From Gordius sp. MW1 (taxonomy: Eukaryota > Nematomorpha > Gordioida > Gordea > Gordiidae): 64,000 bases of DNA. The stretch covers positions 18,982,060-19,046,059 of the forward strand of contig OZ038529.1 of the NCBI GenBank assembly GCA_964036665.1, read 5' to 3'. A program made the position numbers and the translations under genes. Of the stretch, positions 32,555 through 45,700 are shown piece by piece (position 1 is the first letter of the stretch; each line of letters starts with the position of its first letter). The notes beneath the pieces are model-generated. The model was not told the origin of the DNA. It saw nothing but the letters and a program-made list of their open reading frames with translations, and ran no database searches.

Positions 32555-34503
32555 GGCCTAGGCTATGTATTCTCGATTCAGAGTGATAAATAACAAAACG
32601 TAAAACGCATTTCTTAAACGTTCCATTCCCGAGCGCAATCATCGCGTTCGTTAATTTGTGTGTTATTGTTTACAAATTTTTTTTTTAAATTCGCCATTTT
32701 TGCTTGTTCTAATTCATATGGAAACAAAAATATTTTGTGGCAATATAAAGGTATGATAATTAGATATATTAACTATTTTCCTAGATAAATAATTTTGAAT
32801 CTTTAATCTCTTCAAACAAGATTTGTTCATTTATTCAACATTTTGTGGCAATAAAAAGGTATGATAAATTGATATATTAACTATTTTCCTAGTTAAATAA
32901 TTTGTATCTTTAATCTCTTCAAACAAGATTTGTTCATTTATTCAACATTTTGTGGCAATAAAAAGGTATGATAAATTGATATATTAACTATTTTCTTAAA
33001 TAATTTTGAATTATTTTCTTAGATCAGTTGCAAAAGAGGTGGGAAAAATACATCAACCAGTCAAATGTTCAACATATTTTTCTCATTTACTAAAACATCA
33101 ATCAATAGTTGATTCACCATTGTTTCTTATTGCTTAAAAATAATAAACTGCAGCTGACATATTTGAGTGTTGTTTTTTTAGAGATTTAATAAATTTCCTA
33201 ATAGGTTTGCTGAATTTGGCTCAATTTAAATAAACTGTATTTTTTAAGATAGCATGTTATAAAAAATTAGATTTGAAAATGCTTTTGACATTTTTATACG
33301 TGCATTTTATAAAAAATGAAATAGAAGATTGTTGGTAACTATCTTGAGTAACTTTTAGATTATAACATCAGGTAAAAATATTGGAAATGCTTTTGACATT
33401 TTTATATGTGCCTTTTATAAAAAATGAAATAGAAGATTGTTGGTAACTATCTTGAGTAACTTTTAGATTATAACATCATTTAAAAAATAAGTTTTGAAAA
33501 TAGAATTAATAAATTGTTGGTAACTATATGCACAAAGCTTTTCACTTTTAGAACATACAGGATTCTGATACTACCAATTAACTCTTAAAATAAGAAAACA
33601 GCACTTATATTATGTGACTCTTAATGATATATGTATAAATGTATTCAGATTTTTACAAACTAATATTTAAGGATTTGTCAGAATATGTATGCAAAATTGT
33701 AAATTTAATTGTTATACTAATGATTTCTAATGAAAATCATATTATAAATTTGATAAAATACTTAAATGGTCATTCTTATTAATATAAATTGCATAGCAAT
33801 TAATAATTGTAACTCTCCCTGAATCACAAATAGTATTAATATGTTGAATATAACACTGCTAACAACAATAATATGAGCAACAACACAAGGTTTATTGTAT
33901 TACACGGATAACAAATAAGGTTTTCAACCTCATTAAAAAAACCTATTAGATGTATGTTGTAAATCTTAAATACAATGGTTAATCAACTATTTATTGATAT
34001 TTTAGTAAAATAGACAAATATGTTGAACATTTGAATGGTTGATGTATTTGAATCAACTATTGATTGATGTTTTAGTAAATGAGACAAATATGTTGAACCT
34101 TTGAATGGTTGATGTATTTTTCCCACCTCTTTTGCAACTGATCTAAGAAAATAATTCAAAATTATTTATCTAGGAAATTAGTTAATATATCTATTTATCA
34201 TACCTTTTTATTGCCACAAAATGTTGAATTAATGAACAAATCTTGTTTGAAGAGATTAAAAATTCAAAATTATTTATCTAGGAAAATAGTTAATACATCT
34301 ATTTATCATACCTTTATATTGCCACAAAATGTTGTCTTACCATATGGATTAGAACAAGCAAAAATGGCGAATTTAAAAAAATTTGTAAACAATAACACAC
34401 AAATTAACGAACGCGATGATTGCGCTCGGGAATGGAACGTTTAAGAAATGCATTTTACGTTTTGTTATTTATCACTCTGAATCGAGAATACATAGCCTAG
34501 GCC
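32555..34503. mobile_element. Mutator-like (MULE) foldback element with 9-bp TSD, copy 1
   Basis: The ends GGCCTAGGCTATGTATTCTC and its complement (34484-34503) open arms of about 570 bp (left) and 540 bp (right). Direct flanking repeats TGAAAAATT (32546-32554 and 34504-34512) match perfectly: a 9-bp duplication, typical of Mutator-like elements. The arms contain tandem ~115-bp units (GTGGCAATA..AAAGGTATGATAA), more copies on the left than on the right. Both arms can encode a short peptide starting MANLKKF. The centre (33130-33960) has a 120-bp tandem duplication. No transposase, so it is non-autonomous. Confidence 0.85.
33240..33530. repeat. 120-bp tandem duplication in the foldback centre
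   Basis: Units contain GAAAATGCTTTTGACATTTT, GAAATAGAAGATTGTTGGTA and CTTGAGTAACTTTTAGATTA; two full copies and a partial third. Confidence 0.7.
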
Positions 34504-34512
34504 TGAAAAATT

Positions 34513-37012
34513 CCGCTTCTGTACTGTTGGCGACTGACCTGTTAGGCGACAACCAATTAGGGTTAGGGTTATATTATTGTATAATGTAATATATATTATA
34601 TTGTATTGTATTTAATCTGTTGTATACTATTTATTTTATTGTATTATATTCATGGTATTATATCATATTTATACTATATTATTTTAATTTTTAATTTGCA
34701 TAATGATTATGTTGCAGTCACGTGTTCAATGATCGCGAACTGAAAAATCGCCTACTGAACCAGATTCAAAAATTCAAGTGGTGAAAAAAGTGAAACACAA
34801 ACAAGATACCTAATCTTTATATTTAAATTAAAAAATATTTATTCAATATAATATAATGCAATTAATATATAAATAATAAAATAAAAGAAACATATAGTAA
34901 ATTGTAATATACAATAGGGTATAATTAAGCTAGTAAAATAATAGCTTTTGTTTATATAAGTTATTAATAATATATTAAACTTATATAAAATACAATACAA
35001 ATATAATATAATTAAAATATGGCCTTAAAACTATAAATGTGTGTGCTCCTTAGATTGATATACTAAATAATATATTTTTATATAAAATTGTTTTTATGAA
35101 TGATAAATTTACTAAGTAAACATAATAGTTAATGGATGTTAAAAAGAATACAAAAGCATGGATTTAAATTGGCTTATATGAATATTTAAGAAAATGATAT
35201 GAGAAAAATTATTAATCAGTGTAATGGTATTATAATTTAAAATACGTTACTAATTTGTAAATGTGTATGCTATATATAATTTTATTAATAGCAGCCTTTA
35301 TTCAAATTTTCATCAGTTTGACTAGATTCATTATTCTTGATAGCATATTGGGTGTCATTTTAATTTATTTAATAAATTTTTTATGATTCCTATGTAAGTG
35401 TTTTTGCAAAATGACATACGTTTATCAGGTGCAATAATTGTACTTTTGTAATAGGTCTTGGGGAAACTCCCTTGATATCATATTGGGTATCATTTTAATT
35501 TAAATAAATTTCTTATGATTCTTTTGTAAGTCTCTTCTATGCAAAAAGAATGATATACGTTTAACAGGTGCAATAATTTTAGTTTTATAATAGTTCTTGG
35601 TGAAATTCCTTTTACAACCCAATCCCTCAATGAATTCTTCACATGTAGTGTTTTTAGTCTGTGTAGTTAGAGCATACTCCCCTTCAAGTACAATATTTGG
35701 AGTTTTTTAGGTCCTGGAGAAACTCCTGTTCTACACTTAATCATAACACAACCATCAAAGCTTAAAACATTATAATAGCTCACAGAAGCATTTCAATACA
35801 ATAGGTTGTTGATATATTTAAAGAAATTCCTGTTCAGCCAGAATTAACTTAATCTATCATTTTTTTGATTCTTATACACTGGCTTTGGATAAATTTTTAC
35901 AAAACATTTTTGCTAGATAACATGGGTGTATAATTGTTGATATATGTAGTCTATGGTTTTAAATTAAAATTATGATAGATTCAGCAAGGTCAAATAAATA
36001 TTTAAAATGGTAACCATGAGACTATTCATTTGCTTTGGTATACAATTTAAACTTTTTATCAGATATCAAACTTTTTGATGCAAGTTTAATAAAAATTTTT
36101 TAATAAATTGCAAGCCAAAATATGATGTAGGTCTAGGCCTAATACTTAATATTTGATTGCAAACCTTAATGTGAAGTATGTTGTATAAATAGGCATACTT
36201 ATGCTACTTTTTATATATACTCTAAATACTAGCTAAAATACTTAATAGATAATACCATGGGCCAATGACAAAAAAAAATTTCAATACAAAAACCCTTAGA
36301 AATTAAAAAAAAATATGTTTTGCCCCCCCCCCCCCCCCCAATCCAAAACCTGGCTATGCTCATGGATAATACAAAATAAGGGCTGAGATAAAGAAAATAC
36401 TCAATTTTTTTATGGTGAAGTGTGACTATTGTAAAAATTATAAAAACATCAACAAGGCTGTAAGATTAAATATTAACTAATATATGTAGAAAGACTATTT
36501 TATTTTTTTCCATATTCTTATATAAGTTATTGTCGTATATATTAGGAAATATTTTTTTGATTTCATATTGACAGTTGCTGGTATGTTTTCTTTATCTAAA
36601 ACATATTAATGATATTTCAACATAGGTTACCATTTATAATAGTGTTCATCACATCCCACACATTTTCTTCAGCAACCTTTACGGTCTTAATTAAATCTAG
36701 ATTTAAAATTATTTATTTGCCTATACCAAGCTTGCTTTGTTGAGTCCTTCTATATTTATGAATAAGTTTTTGTGGCATTAGTACATTGTTGAGCTTTAAA
36801 AGAAAGTACTAAAATATTGAATAAAAGACAAATAAACCTTGTAGCGACATGAACATTGAGAATGTAGCAAGTCGACAAAACACATATGTTTTTATCTTCC
36901 TCCAATTTCCTCGGTTCATATTATTAACGTTCGCTCGCGTTTCGCTTATATGTTTGTTTGATTCCCTGTTGTTATAATAAATTCATACTCTCCTAACTCA
37001 ATAGTTTAAACT
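34513..37012. other. Long AT-rich interval, no gene; TTAGGG word and a tandem duplication
   Basis: A GGGTTAGGGTTA run lies at 34558-34571. A ~130-bp unit (ATATTGGGTGTCATTTTAAT to ACGTTTATCAGGTGCAATAA) is duplicated at about 35335-35600. A poly-C run at about 36324-36342 sits in a MITE-like segment bounded by CATGGGC (36257) and GGCTATGCTCATGG (36352-36365). At 35309-35334 there is an inverted copy of the sequence flanking the gene B foldback (AGTCAAACTGATGAAAA). Confidence 0.5.
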
Positions 37013-37611
37013 AGAGATGCACCGAGACCACTATTTTATGCCGATACCGATACCAGCCGATACTTAAGATTTTTTTGCCGATACCGATACCATGCCGATA
37101 CTTATAATAAAAAAAAATTTTATACTAAAAAATATATGCAAATTAAATATTATAAATTAAGTCACATCCAAATTTTGGTAGATCAGAATTTTGACGATAA
37201 AACAATTGTAATTATAATTTATAATATAATATTAATTTATAATAATAAATTTTGTTATTAATTAATTCAAAAGTATTGTAATTAATAGATCAAAAAAGAA
37301 ATTTAAATTTTATTATGGTACACTTTATATTTTATTAATACATAAATTTATTTTATAAAAAAGTAAATATACGTGTAATTAGCTTATATTAAACTAATAT
37401 TGAAAGCCAATCAAATGAAACAATTTTCAAAAAATTTAAAAAGTCCTCTATTTTTTAATGGTAGGAGATACTATAAATATTATTTTTTGAGTTTCATATT
37501 GAAAAAGGTATCGGCTTGGTAATTGCCGATACTAGCAAAGTATCGGGCCGATTCTTTTGGCAAGGTATCGGCGCCGATACCATGCCGATACTTGGTATCG
37601 GTGCATCTCTA
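37013..37611. mobile_element. hAT-type MITE with AGAGATGCACCGA ends, long copy
   Basis: The ends AGAGATGCACCGAGACC and GGTATCGGTGCATCTCT are inverted, with subterminal arrays of CCGATACCGATACC on one side and GGTATCGGC on the other. It is the same family as 56445-56862, in inverse orientation and with a longer AT-rich core. No target duplication is recognised. Confidence 0.7.
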
Positions 37612-38084
37612 GTAACATTACTAAAGTGGTAAATTAAATACCACAACCTGTATATTTGCTAACTGAACCATGGGTTTTATCTAAAAACATAAATAAAAAT
37701 GATTATTTACTTGATGTTAAGTCTATATTTGGCACCTTCTTAAGATCTTGTTCTTTTGTGTCAGTGGTAGACTTAAGGATGCCTATAAGTTTGCAGGTTT
37801 ATATGTTAAGTCACTACCATTAAACTGGGATATGGTAGTTACCAATTCTGGCAAGCTTTATTATGCACAGGATCAATCAGACAAAACATGATCCTCCAAC
37901 GTATAAAAAAATTCTATCATTGGTTTTTTGCTAACACAGTTGCAAGGTCTTCTCCCAAAAATTAATATAAAATATTTACTATAACATTCTAAGTGAGCAC
38001 ACACATTTATAGTTTTAAGAGCCGAGGTCCCCCGGTTGAAAAAGGTCCCCTAATTTAAAATCGTCTCCCAGGGGACCATTTTTA
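37612..38084. other. No gene recognised
   Basis: AT-rich sequence without frames or repeats I can support. Confidence 0.35.
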
Positions 38085-38205
38085 ACTGGGCGACATTAAA
38101 TTCGGCGAGGTGGTTTTCGGCAAGTTGACGGGCCACTGTAATTGGACCATGGCGAGGCCCTATCAACGCCGAAAACCATCTCGCCGAATTCACCTTGGGA
38201 CATTT
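38085..38205. repeat. Short palindromic repeat (TTCGGCGAGGTGGTTTTCGGC)
   Basis: TTCGGCGAGGTGGTTTTCGG is mirrored by CCGAAAACCATCTCGCCGAA about 70 bp later. The left half through GACGGGCCAC and ACCATGGC is related to the sequences on the two outer sides of the 58981-63798 element, so it approximates the empty target of that insertion. Confidence 0.6.
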
Positions 38206-40040
38206 TGTGATTGGTTGAATTTATCATGTGACCTCAAAATATTGTATTGGTGGAGTAAATACGCGATTTTTGCAGGCATTGAGATAACCTTTTTTAAATA
38301 ATCTTATTATTTTCCTTATAAAATTTATAACAGTCCTATATATTAAAAATTTAATTATTTTATATAATGAGAAATTATACACTCACCACCAAATAAAAAA
38401 TGAGGTTATTTACAAATATGGTATAGGGTTTGCAAAGTGGGAGGCAAATTAATTAACTATTTGTTTTAGAAAAATGTGGAGCACAATAGAAAAAGTGATT
38501 TATTATTTATAAAATTAAGATATTATAATATTATTAATGGTTAGTATGATGCAATTATACTCGTATAAATTCTAAGTTTAGATATTTTATAAAATATTTT
38601 AAAACTTAAGTATCATTTGCTCAAAACTGAAACTTGGTGTAATTAACATCTGACTATTTTGTCTATGTTGTACATGTTATATAAAAACACAATTTCAATG
38701 TTTCACAAAGTTATATTTCATTATATTAATGATCATAAAATTTATAGTTTATTTTATATAATGAGGAAACTAAAAAATAAAATAAAAATTAACTCCATTC
38801 TTCACATGGAACTTTTAAAGTTTAATTATTTTAAAATCTATTATATTATAGGGAATAAAATATAAAGCTGAGGCAGGATTTATGAAAACTAAAAGAATGT
38901 ATATGCTAGAAATGTCTGAATTTATGGATGGAAAGCCATTTTTTAATTGCAAGGATAAATTTTTTTATTTTTTCGACCAATAAAATTTTAGATATTATCG
39001 AAAAAATGTATGTATATGGAACATATATTGTCTTCATTTTATGTTTTCAAGTCTTTAAATTTCATGTCTTCATAAAACACATACAGTTCCTATTTTTTGT
39101 TGCTGACTTTCAACAAACACATTTTAATATATAAAATTTTATTTCACTTTTAAAGTTTAATAAAGCACAAGTTTTTTAATGAAATGAATGTAATATCTTT
39201 TCTTAAAGATGTAAGGGTCAATGGCAAATTGTTTAAAAAACATTTTAGTTTTTTATTTATATTAATATACAAGAATTAAGCATATTTTCTATAAATATTG
39301 AATTTTATAATAAAATATAAGGGTGTGGTGTGTCCCCCTCCCTGAATTATTATTACTTATTTTTATTACTTTACGCGTAACACACGATTGTTTATTAGCT
39401 TATTTATTTTTGTTGGTTTGTTTATTCCCCCCCCCCCACACACGCATATAATTAATTATACGCTATTGTGCCAGATCCCTCTACGATTAAAATAGATTTT
39501 ATTACCCATTTTGATCGAGCGCTGTTTCGGATCGAGCACTTTTAATGGCCTTCGCGTTCGCGTTATATTAGTATAGAATCTAAAGCGTATTTTATTAACA
39601 TGAATTTGCAAGCGCTGGTTATTATTTAATTCGGTTCTTTTAAAAAGAAAAGCGCATTCATGTTATTATTAATTTTTATCGTAGTGTTATTATAAAAGAA
39701 GGAAAGCACATTCATTATTCAATAATTATTATCCATTATTCATTTATTCAATATAATTTTATTTTGTGTCGCGTGTCATTAAATAAAATATTAAATCGGG
39801 ACTTTAGAAATCCTCAAATAGATATAGTCCTTCCCTTTTGGGGGAGGACCAAAACCTTTGGATGGAAAGCACTAAAGTGAATAAAAAATCCTCAGTTATT
39901 TGTTTAGTTAAAAACAAAATAAAGGGACAATGTTTTGTTTGAGAGAGATGTGTGGAACAGATTAAATTTTGAGGTTAGTACAACTAATCACTTAGAATCA
40001 CTTCACTTTCAACAAACAAAGGATCTCATTCAACAAACTA
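38206..40040. other. AT-rich interval, no gene recognised
   Basis: Short frames at 38659-38865 and 38928-39134 are Phe/Ile/Lys-rich translations of AT-rich DNA without family resemblance. A poly-C run followed by CACACACGC lies near 39428-39445. Confidence 0.4.
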
Positions 40041-40046
40041 TTTTAT

Positions 40047-40140
40047 ACAGTGGAGTAGCTAGAGGGGGCCCGCCTCCCCATAAGCAAAAACCGGGCCCCA
40101 CAACCCCCCCCCCCCCCCTCCAAGGGAAAAATCTTGAGCC
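40047..40140. repeat. hAT-like left-end fragment (CAGTGGAGTAGCTAG)
   Basis: CAGTGGAGTAGCTAGAGGGG followed by GGGCCCGCC and a poly-C run resembles the left terminus of the 17887-19732 family. No partner end was found before the next repeat. Confidence 0.45.
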
Positions 40141-40270
40141 CAAGCCATTGTTTTATATTTTCTCTTAATCAAGAAACAATATAAAGATTATTAATGTTGT
40201 TTTTGATTTACACATCACCAGAAATTCAAAATAAACTATTAAATGTAATGGCTGAAATGGTCCGTAATAA

Positions 40271-40470
40271 TAAACTCGGGCCTTTGGCCCTCGTGGGAAG
40301 GGGGAGGGGAAAGGGGAGGAGTGGAGGGGAAGTGGGGACGGAGGGGCAGGAGGGAAGGGGGAACGACTCATCTATACTCCGTATAAAAGTAGCCCATTTG
40401 CTATGCAATTTACGGGCGAGAAAGGTGGGAAGGGGCGAGATTGCCTATAGGGGGGTATTAAATGCAAAAT
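40271..40470. repeat. CTCGGGCC/GGGAAGGGG repeat, copy 3
   Basis: It contains CTCGGGCCTTTGGCCCTCGT, a purine-rich tract, ACTCATCTATACTCCGTATA and GGTGGGAAGGGGCGAGATTG. Overlapping frames on both strands are low complexity. Confidence 0.6.
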
Positions 40471-40474
40471 GATT

Positions 40475-42289
40475 AGTTAATTATTAATACAAATTTTCCA
40501 TTTAATTAAAAAAAAATTGGCCTCCCCGGGTATCAAACTACTTCCAAGCGGTTTCAGTGGTAAACACGACGAAAAGTCTGACAAGACATTCGGTGCAAGA
40601 CATTCGGTGCGTGACAAGACATCGGAAAATAGAAAGTGAGCCCATAAATTGCATATTGGATTTAGGGGGGGGGCAGCCGCTCTTCCCTCCGCCCTTGGCT
40701 AAGCCCATTAGGCTAATCCTTGTATTATTCAATTTGCTGGCTTTTTACATTTTTTTTAATAAGACTATAATTTGGATTTAAGGGCCCTCTAGAGTATTTA
40801 AGTGAATTTGGAAAATTTTAAATCACGAGAAGTAATGAGTTTAGGTAATTTAAACTATCCTTGACAATGTGATAATGTGTAGAGAAACTTAAATTTAATT
40901 AAAAAACGAGGGAAAAAATATTTTTGTCTTCCTTGAATTAATAATTTTGTAAACCAAAAATATCAAAGTGGATATGATGCCATTTAAATAAAAAACCATT
41001 GAATAAAATCTAAAAAAGGATTCGAGACTATAAAGGCATCATAGATATATAAGCCTACAATTTTAAAAAAGGTATTAAAAATATATATTCTAATCGGTAT
41101 AATTATTATTTAAACGAATTCACATAATGTTTATATTTTATTAAGTGGGTGGATCAAGGAGGGGCGGCTGCCCCCTATAAATCCAAAAACTCTTTGAACT
41201 TTTAAATTAAAATTTGAAGATTTTACATTATAAAACAACCAAGTTAATAGATATTTAAAGTTTGGGGTCTTATTTATTACAAAAACATTACCATTTGTCG
41301 ATAATCAATTACACAATGTTGACCGATTTTTAATTATTCTTCATAGAGTCATGGCGACCCCAAGCAGTTATAAAATGCTGTACAAACCAAGTTTAGCAAA
41401 TCTGTCAGTTGTCGTTTTAAGAATTGACTTTTCCCATTGATTTCCCTCTCTAGTATTATTATATTAGAAAGTGAGGAGGAAAAAATCAATAATTACTGTG
41501 CTCGCTTGTGTTGTGGTGGCACCTTAATTTTATTATTAAATTGTTGATGTTTAGATCACAATACGAGATAGTGGGGGAAAGGAATATCAATATTGCCAAG
41601 TCAGCGGTGGGCTGATAAGAGGGTAAGATAGAGGTAGGGTAATAAAATGTAGTTTAACCTTGGCATATAAATAGCGCATTATAAACCCCGTATCGTATCT
41701 AAATCTATTACTTACAATTGGATATTTGATTGGGAAATGAAACCAGTTTTATGGACCGTGTAAAAGCATTAAGGCGGGTAAGATTTCCCCCCAGAAGAAT
41801 CACGACACATGCCCCCCCCCCGCTTTATAATTTAGTTAATTTATTTTATGTCTAAAAATTGCTATAATTTATTGTTATTAAATTGAGGTGGTGTTAAGCG
41901 ACACCCTTTAGCCACAGCTGCAAAATTTTCTGCAATTTTATGATTTTTTTTTATGTTTATTTATTATATAATAAAATGAAACAATAATAGCAGTTGCTAT
42001 AACTTAGTGGCATAAATGAGGGGGGAGGGAAAAATAATTATTAACAAAAATAAGGGCATAGCCAGCCATTGGAATTAGAGAGGCCTTTACGTAAATCGGT
42101 GCGAAATAATAAAATGATCCTTATATTAAGAAAATTATGATTGAAAATGGTAAAATGGCTGGATTGTGTCTAATATGAATTATTAGAATATACTTTTAAT
42201 TAACCTACACAATGTATTTCTTTATGAAGATTATTGTTGAAAACATGTTTTAAATTTGTTATTTGTTGAAATGGCTAGAGAGAAAAGGG
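40475..42289. other. Mixed AT-rich interval with transposon scraps
   Basis: It contains GAGCCCATAAATTGCATA (40639), GGGGGGGGGCAGCCGC followed by CGCCCTTGGCTAAGCCC (40667-40706), GGATCAAGGAGGGGCGGCTG (41153-41172) and the TGCCAAGTCAGCGG block (41589-41671). No complete element or gene is seen. Confidence 0.35.
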
Positions 42290-42700
42290 CTAAATTCTGA
42301 AATTACAGGCCCGATTCGCGCGAAAATTTAGCCATAGATGCCCAGGGCGGCCAGGGGTAAAATAGCATTTCAGAATCCTAAAATTCCTTTTAGTTTTAAA
42401 AATATCGGACATTTCGTTTGAAAAAAGGGCTAAACTCTGAAACTACCGGCTCGATTCGCGCGGAAATTTAGCCTTAGATGACCAGGGCGGCCAGGGGTAA
42501 AATAGCTTTTCAGATTCCTAAAATACCTTTTCGTTTTAAAAATTACGGACATTTTCCTGCCAGTTGCATTTATAGCATCATATACAATACAATAATAACG
42601 TCATACATACAAGGTTGAAGTTTTCTCGAATAAATATTTAAAAGTATAATAAAAATGTTACAGTATATGGTCAAAATTATTTTAATTTAAAAAAATAAAT
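42290..42700 (+). repeat. Helentron-like tandem units, copy 2
   Basis: Two units with GGGCGGCCAGGGGTAAAATA, then the same 3' part as 10500-10600 (ACATACAAGGTTGAAGTTTTC, ATGTTACAGTATATGGTC), in the same orientation. Confidence 0.6.
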
Positions 42701-45700
42701 TTTATCAATGGTATTAACAAGAACAAATTACATAAGAGCCGAAAAAAATTTCAAATCACAATTTGGCCAATGGTCATTTTTTTTATTGGTCAGTACCAAG
42801 AGACGGTTTATAAATACATACGAGCCAAAAAAAACGAAAAAAAAATTTCGATTCACAATTGGCCAATGGTCATTTTTTCCCATTGGTCAGCAGCCAGCGG
42901 ACGGTTAAAAAGCCATATTATCAATGGTATTAACAAAAACAATATATTAATTTGAAAAAAAACGAAAAAAAATTTCGACAATTTGGCCAATGGTGATTTT
43001 TTTTATTGGTCAGTAGCCAGCGGACGGTTAAAAATTTATACTATCAAGGATATTAACAAAAACAATATATTAATTTAATTTAAAAAAGATAAACATTTTG
43101 CCCTCTCCGGATTCGAGCCAGTAATTAAGAATTTGATTCGAACCCACATCAGTAGAGGCATAGGCTTTTGTAGGGGCACAGGGACCCATATCAATAGAGG
43201 CATAAGCCCTTCTAGGGGAGGGCACAGGGTTAACCAATTCAAAAACAAAAAAAATTTCGATTTATTTGGCCAATGGTCATTTTTGTTCATTGGTCAGTAG
43301 CCTGCGGACGGTCAAAAAGTCATATTATCAATGTATTGACAAGAACAAAATTTTAATTTAATTTAAAAAAAATAAAAATTTTGCCCTCGCCGGGATTCGA
43401 ACCCACTTCAGTAGAGACATAGGCTTTTGTAGAGGCACAGAGACCCATATCAGTAAAGGCATAGGCCCTTGTAGGGAAGGGCATATGGTAATTATCAATG
43501 TTAACCTAATAAACCCAATTCGAAAACGAAAAAAAAACTTCGATTTATTTGGCCAATGGTCATTTTTTTAATTGGTCAGTAGCCTGCAGACGGTCAAAAA
43601 ATCATATTATCAATGTTACAGTATACGGTCAAAATTATTGGGATTTAACAAACTATTTAAATTTAATAAATAAACTTTAAAGTAATAGCTCTTACAGAAT
43701 CCTAAAATTCCGTTTCTTTTAAAAAAAAGGGCTAAATTCTGAAACTACCGTCCCGATTCGCTCGAAACTTTACCCGCAGGTTCCCAGCGGCCAGGGGTAA
43801 AATAGCTTTTTCAGATTCCTAAAATACCATTTTGTTTTAAAAATATCGGACATTTCCCGGCCAGTTTCATAAAAAAATTCCATTTATTTGGCCAATGGTC
43901 ATTTTTTTCATTGGTCAGTAGCCAGCGGACTCAAAAAGTCATATTATCAATGTTATTAACAAGAACAAAATATTAATTTAATTTAAAAAAAATAAAAATT
44001 TTGCCCTCTCCGTGATGCGAACTCGTTACCTCCTGTTTACATGGCGTGCGCTATAACCACTCACGCCCTGCTGGTATTAAAATGGTAGAAGTTTTTATGT
44101 TGTCTATATAGATAATCAAATAATACTCGGGCCTTCGGCCCTCGTGGGAAGGGGGAGAGGGGAAGGGAAGAGGGGAAGGGAAGGGAAGAGGGGAAGGGAA
44201 GGGGGGACGACTCATCTGTACTTCGTATAAATGTATCATATTTGCTATGCAATTTATGGGCGAGAAAGGTGGGAAGGGGCGAGAATGCCTATAGGGGGGT
44301 ATTAAATGCCTAATGATTAATTAATTATTTATACAAATTTTCCATTATAGGCAAAATGTAATATAGGCAAAATGTAATATAGGCAAGGGTTAGGGTTAGA
44401 TTTAGTGTTTGCTTCTAGTTGCGTATTACATTAGTTTTTATGGCCTTTAGTGATTATGGGTCTAACAAACATTATATTATAAAACAACACAATGTTAAAA
44501 TTTGCAGAATTGTTGGGAGAAATTTTTTGTTGAATTTGAACAATTTTTAATTAAAAAAATCAAAAATTTGGCCAATGGTCACTTTTTCTCTATTGGTCAG
44601 TACCAACAGATACTCTATAAGTCAATGATAGCCAAAAAAAACGGAAAAAAAATTTTGATGCTCACTTTGGCCAATGGTCATTTTTTTCCATTGGTCAGCA
44701 GCCAGCACACGGTAAAAGTGGATATAAATTCATAAGAGTAAAAAAAACGAAAAAATTTTCGAATCACATTTTGGCCAATGGTCATTTTTTTCCATTGGTC
44801 AGCAGCCAGGACACGGTAAAAGTGGATATAAATTCATAATAGTCAAAAAAAAACGAAAAAAAAGTTTTCGAATCACATTTTGGCCAATGGTCATTTTATT
44901 CCATTGGTCAGCAGCCAGCGGACGGCCAAAAAGTCATAATAGCAATGGTAGTAACAGGAACAATCATAATAGTCAAAAAAAAACGAAAAAAATAATTTCG
45001 ATTCACATTTTGGCCAATGGTCATTTTTTCCATCGGTCAGAGCCAGCGGACGGCCAAAAAGTCATTAGAGCAATGGTAGTAACAGGAACAATCATAATAG
45101 TCAAAAAAAACGTAAAAAATAATTTTGATTCACATTTTGGCCAATGGTCATTTTTTTCATTGGTCAGCAGCCAACGGACGGCCAAAAAATCTTATTATCA
45201 ATGATAGTAACAAGAACAATCAGAAGAGTCAAAAAAAACTCCGGGATTCTAACCCAAAAACTAGTTAAATTGCATAGCAATTAGAAGCAAACAACTTTTA
45301 TTTATGTTTATTATATAACATTGGTCAGCAGCCAGCGGACGGCCAAAAAGTCATAATAGCAATGGTAGAAACAGGAACAATCATAATAATAAAAAAAAAC
45401 GAAAAAAATAATTTCGATTCACATTTTGGCCAATGGTCATTTTTTTCATTGGTCAGCAGCCAGCGGACGGCCAAAAATTCTTATTATCAATGATAGTAAC
45501 AAGAACAATCATAAGAGTCAAAAAAACTCCGGGATTCTAACCTCAAAACTAGTTAAATTGCATAGCAATTAAAAGTAAACAACTTTTATTTATGTTTATT
45601 ATATAACTAGTTAAATTGCATAGCAATTAAAAGTAAACAACTTTTATTTATGTTTATTATATAATAGATAATTTAACAAATCTTATATATAACACACCGA

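Noticed and set aside
37013-37611. 8-bp target duplication around the long AGAGATGCACC MITE
   Set aside because: Flanking 8-mers TTTAAACT and GTAACATT do not match.
38659-39134. Two plus-strand frames of 68 codons each
   Set aside because: Composition follows the AT-rich DNA and no motif or paralogue is visible.
44570-45200. CRISPR-like array
   Set aside because: Spacing is irregular, spacers are themselves related, and the context is eukaryotic repeat DNA.
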